From Bifidobacterium pullorum subsp. saeculare (GTDB lineage: Bacteria; Actinomycetota; Actinomycetes; Actinomycetales; Bifidobacteriaceae), in NCBI RefSeq assembly GCF_016899725.1, contig NZ_JACLYU010000007.1:23937-87936 (forward strand): 64,000 nt of DNA. The letters are read 5' to 3'. The notes beneath the pieces are model-generated. The model was given only the letters and a program-made list of their open reading frames with translations. It made no database searches and was not told the origin of the DNA. The position numbers were made by a program, and so were the translations under genes. Within the stretch, counting starts at the first letter, position 1; every line of letters starts with the position of its first letter. Positions 62,598-64,000 of this stretch are shown here, piece after piece.

Positions 62598-63305
62598 TCA
62601 CGCCACGGCGGTGAGAGGCTTGAGCCGTCGGTCCAGCCATCCCGAAGCGCCTTCGATGGCGGCGCAGGTTGCCCAGTAGATGACGGCCGCATCGAGGTAT
62701 GCCTCCAGATACTGGTATCCGTCGGCCGCGCTGATTTGCGCGGTCGCCAGCATCTCCGTCACGTTGATGAGCGAGGCCAGACTGGTGCTCTTGAGCAGCC
62801 ACACGCCGTAGTTCGTCAGTCCCGGCAGGGCGATGGCCAAGGCTTGGGGAATGACGATGCGTGTGGCCGTCTGTACCCGCGTCATGCCGACCGCCGCCGC
62901 GGCCTCGGCCTGCCCGCGGTCCACGGCCTGTGCCGACGAGGTCACCACGTCGGTGAGGTAGGCGCTGAAATTGCAGGCGATGGCGATGACCGCTGCCGGG
63001 AAATACGGCGGATGACGCGGGTCGAATGACATGAGCCCGATGCTGGCGAGCCAGCGCGCCGCCAGCGGCACCGCGTGATAGCAGAACAACAGCTGAAGCG
63101 CGAGCGGCACGCCCTTGATGAATGTGTTCACCGCGCTGACGAACCATCGTAGCAGCGTGGCGCCGGAGAGGATCACGCAGCCGAACCCCAGCGCCAGCAG
63201 GCAGGCGATTAGCATCGACCAGACGGCCAGGAGCAGCGTCGTCGGCAAGCCGGCGAGCACGACAGGCAGGTCGGCGATCATAAAGTCGTAGTCAAGCCCG
63301 CTCAT
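62598..63305 (-). CDS. Amino-acid ABC transporter permease (HisM type)
   Basis: 235 residues with about five helices. The EAA loop is AEAAAAVGMTRVQTATRIVIPQALAIALPGL. The N-terminal segment LAGLPTTLLLAVWSML is typical of the His/Glu/Gln permease family. A GGAGGGAG site precedes ATG 63305, which overlaps the preceding permease stop by 14 bp. It probably forms a heterodimer with that permease, which is frameshifted in this window. Confidence 0.9.
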   Translation of the reverse strand: MSGLDYDFMIADLPVVLAGLPTTLLLAVWSMLIACLLALGFGCVILSGATLLRWFVSAVNTFIKGVPLALQLLFCYHAVPLAARWLASIGLMSFDPRHPPYFPAAVIAIACNFSAYLTDVVTSSAQAVDRGQAEAAAAVGMTRVQTATRIVIPQALAIALPGLTNYGVWLLKSTSLASLINVTEMLATAQISAADGYQYLEAYLDAAVIYWATCAAIEGASGWLDRRLKPLTAVA

Positions 63306-64000
63306 GCCAGACTCCCTCCGTGCCGTGCCGTGCCATGCGCCGGGACACCAGGTTGAACGCCAGCTCCAACAGTGCGCACAGTATGGCGTACATGACGGCC
63401 GCGGCGCCGAGGATCCACAGCTGGCCCAGGCCATAGCGCGCCGCGACCACAGTTTTCGCATAGCCGAGCAGCTCCACCGCGCCGATGGAGTAGGCGATGG
63501 ACGTATCCTTGAGCACGGCGATCGCAAGATTCTTGAGATTCGGCAGCGCCGTGCGCAGCGTCTGCGGCACAATCACGTGGATGAGATTCTGCACGGGGCT
63601 GAAACCGATGCTGCCCGGCCTCGATCTGCCCGCGGTCGACGCCCAGATATCCGCTGCGCAGCGCCTCGCCTATGAAACAGGAGAGATTCAACGTGGCGGC
63701 GATCATATAGAACGCGCCTGCTGGCCAGCTGTCGAGATCCGCGCCGAACCGGGCGCACAGGCGTGGCAGACCGAAAAACACGAGGTACAGTTGCACGATG
63801 CCGGGCGTGCCGCGGAAAAAGGAGACCATCACCGTCGCGATCCAGTGCAGCGGTGTGTGTCTGGGGGTGCGGTCGAAAGGTTGGACGCGTGGGTGTCTGG
63901 ATTGGAGTCCGATATGTGTGGCGAGGAGCAGCGTCGCGGGGCGGTCGATCTGTATTTCCGGGATGGCGTGTCGTTGAGGAGGACGATCGCGGTGCCGGGC
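63292..64000 (-). pseudogene. Second ABC permease, frameshifted; continues beyond window
   Basis: The upstream part reads in one frame from the window edge through ATLLLATHIGLQSR, LHWIATVMVSFFRGTPGIVQLYLVFFGLP and EALRSGYLGVDRGQIEAG (to about 63627). The remainder, IGFSPVQNLIHVIVPQTLRTALPNLKNLAIAVLKDTS to the stop at 63292, is in another frame. One base is missing near 63625 (GCCGGGCAGC). Both halves are well conserved, so this is either a recent inactivation or a sequencing error. The first permease starts within its end. Its N-terminal helix and true start lie right of the window. Confidence 0.8.

Overview
The window is high-GC, gene-dense DNA of a Bifidobacterium-like actinobacterium. The evidence is a Ser/Thr kinase followed by a membrane-anchored protein, as in the bifidobacterial pkb2-fn3 cluster; an AdnAB-type helicase-nuclease pair; a dapB-dapA-RNase J run; and an anaerobic nrdD-nrdG pair. 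No species call is made. No CRISPR array, insertion sequence, rRNA gene or replication origin was seen.

Layout. 1-2.6 kb (minus): partial fn3-like gene and a Ser/Thr kinase with an unusual Arg at the ATP-lysine position. 2.7-11.2 kb (plus): two giant overlapping helicase-nucleases (adnA, adnB). 11.4-13.4 kb: GNAT acetyltransferase and MFS exporter, ended by a perfect inverted repeat that overlaps the MFS stop. 13.4-24.2 kb: accessory-looking island with a nucleotidyltransferase-like protein, LCP protein, PqqD/RRE protein, ABC exporter, S26-type peptidase and HprK-like kinase. These are followed by a frame-disrupted AT-rich secreted protein, a 57-residue peptide with a lasso-type YxxPxL leader, a coupled membrane protein sharing both ends of that peptide, a Wzz/tyrosine-kinase fusion and a polymerase-like membrane protein. 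24.2-33.1 kb: housekeeping genes dapB, dapA, rnj, pepN, glmM, def and tRNA-Arg(CCT). 33.1-35.2 kb: decayed P-type ATPase remnant abutting the tRNA. 35.2-41.7 kb: EEP-family hydrolase, xseA-xseB (minus), then nrdD-nrdG behind a CRP-like site and a pair of NrdR boxes. 41.9-47 kb: giant BadF/HgdC-type activase-dehydratase fusion. 47-51.1 kb: rRNA methyltransferase, TetR regulator and a broken GH3 beta-glucosidase. 51.3-57.2 kb: AAA/DUF4143 ATPase, MarR regulator and a heterodimeric ABC exporter. 57.3-61 kb: DEDDh exonuclease, SPFH protein, DXS-like transketolase. 61.1-64 kb (minus): amino-acid ABC transporter with an embedded ATC-hydrolase-family protein; the upstream permease is frameshifted and runs off the window.

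Most notable signals. (i) The 13.4-24.2 kb island looks like a RiPP-style peptide system without recognisable lasso cyclase genes, placed with polysaccharide-assembly genes; it has two apparent substrate-like proteins with shared N- and C-terminal elements. (ii) An identical 16-bp palindrome, CGGTAAAAAAATACCG, occurs just upstream of both adnAB and xseAB, suggesting shared control of DNA-end processing. (iii) Several genes are visibly decaying: the P-type ATPase, the beta-glucosidase, an ABC permease and the AT-rich secreted protein.
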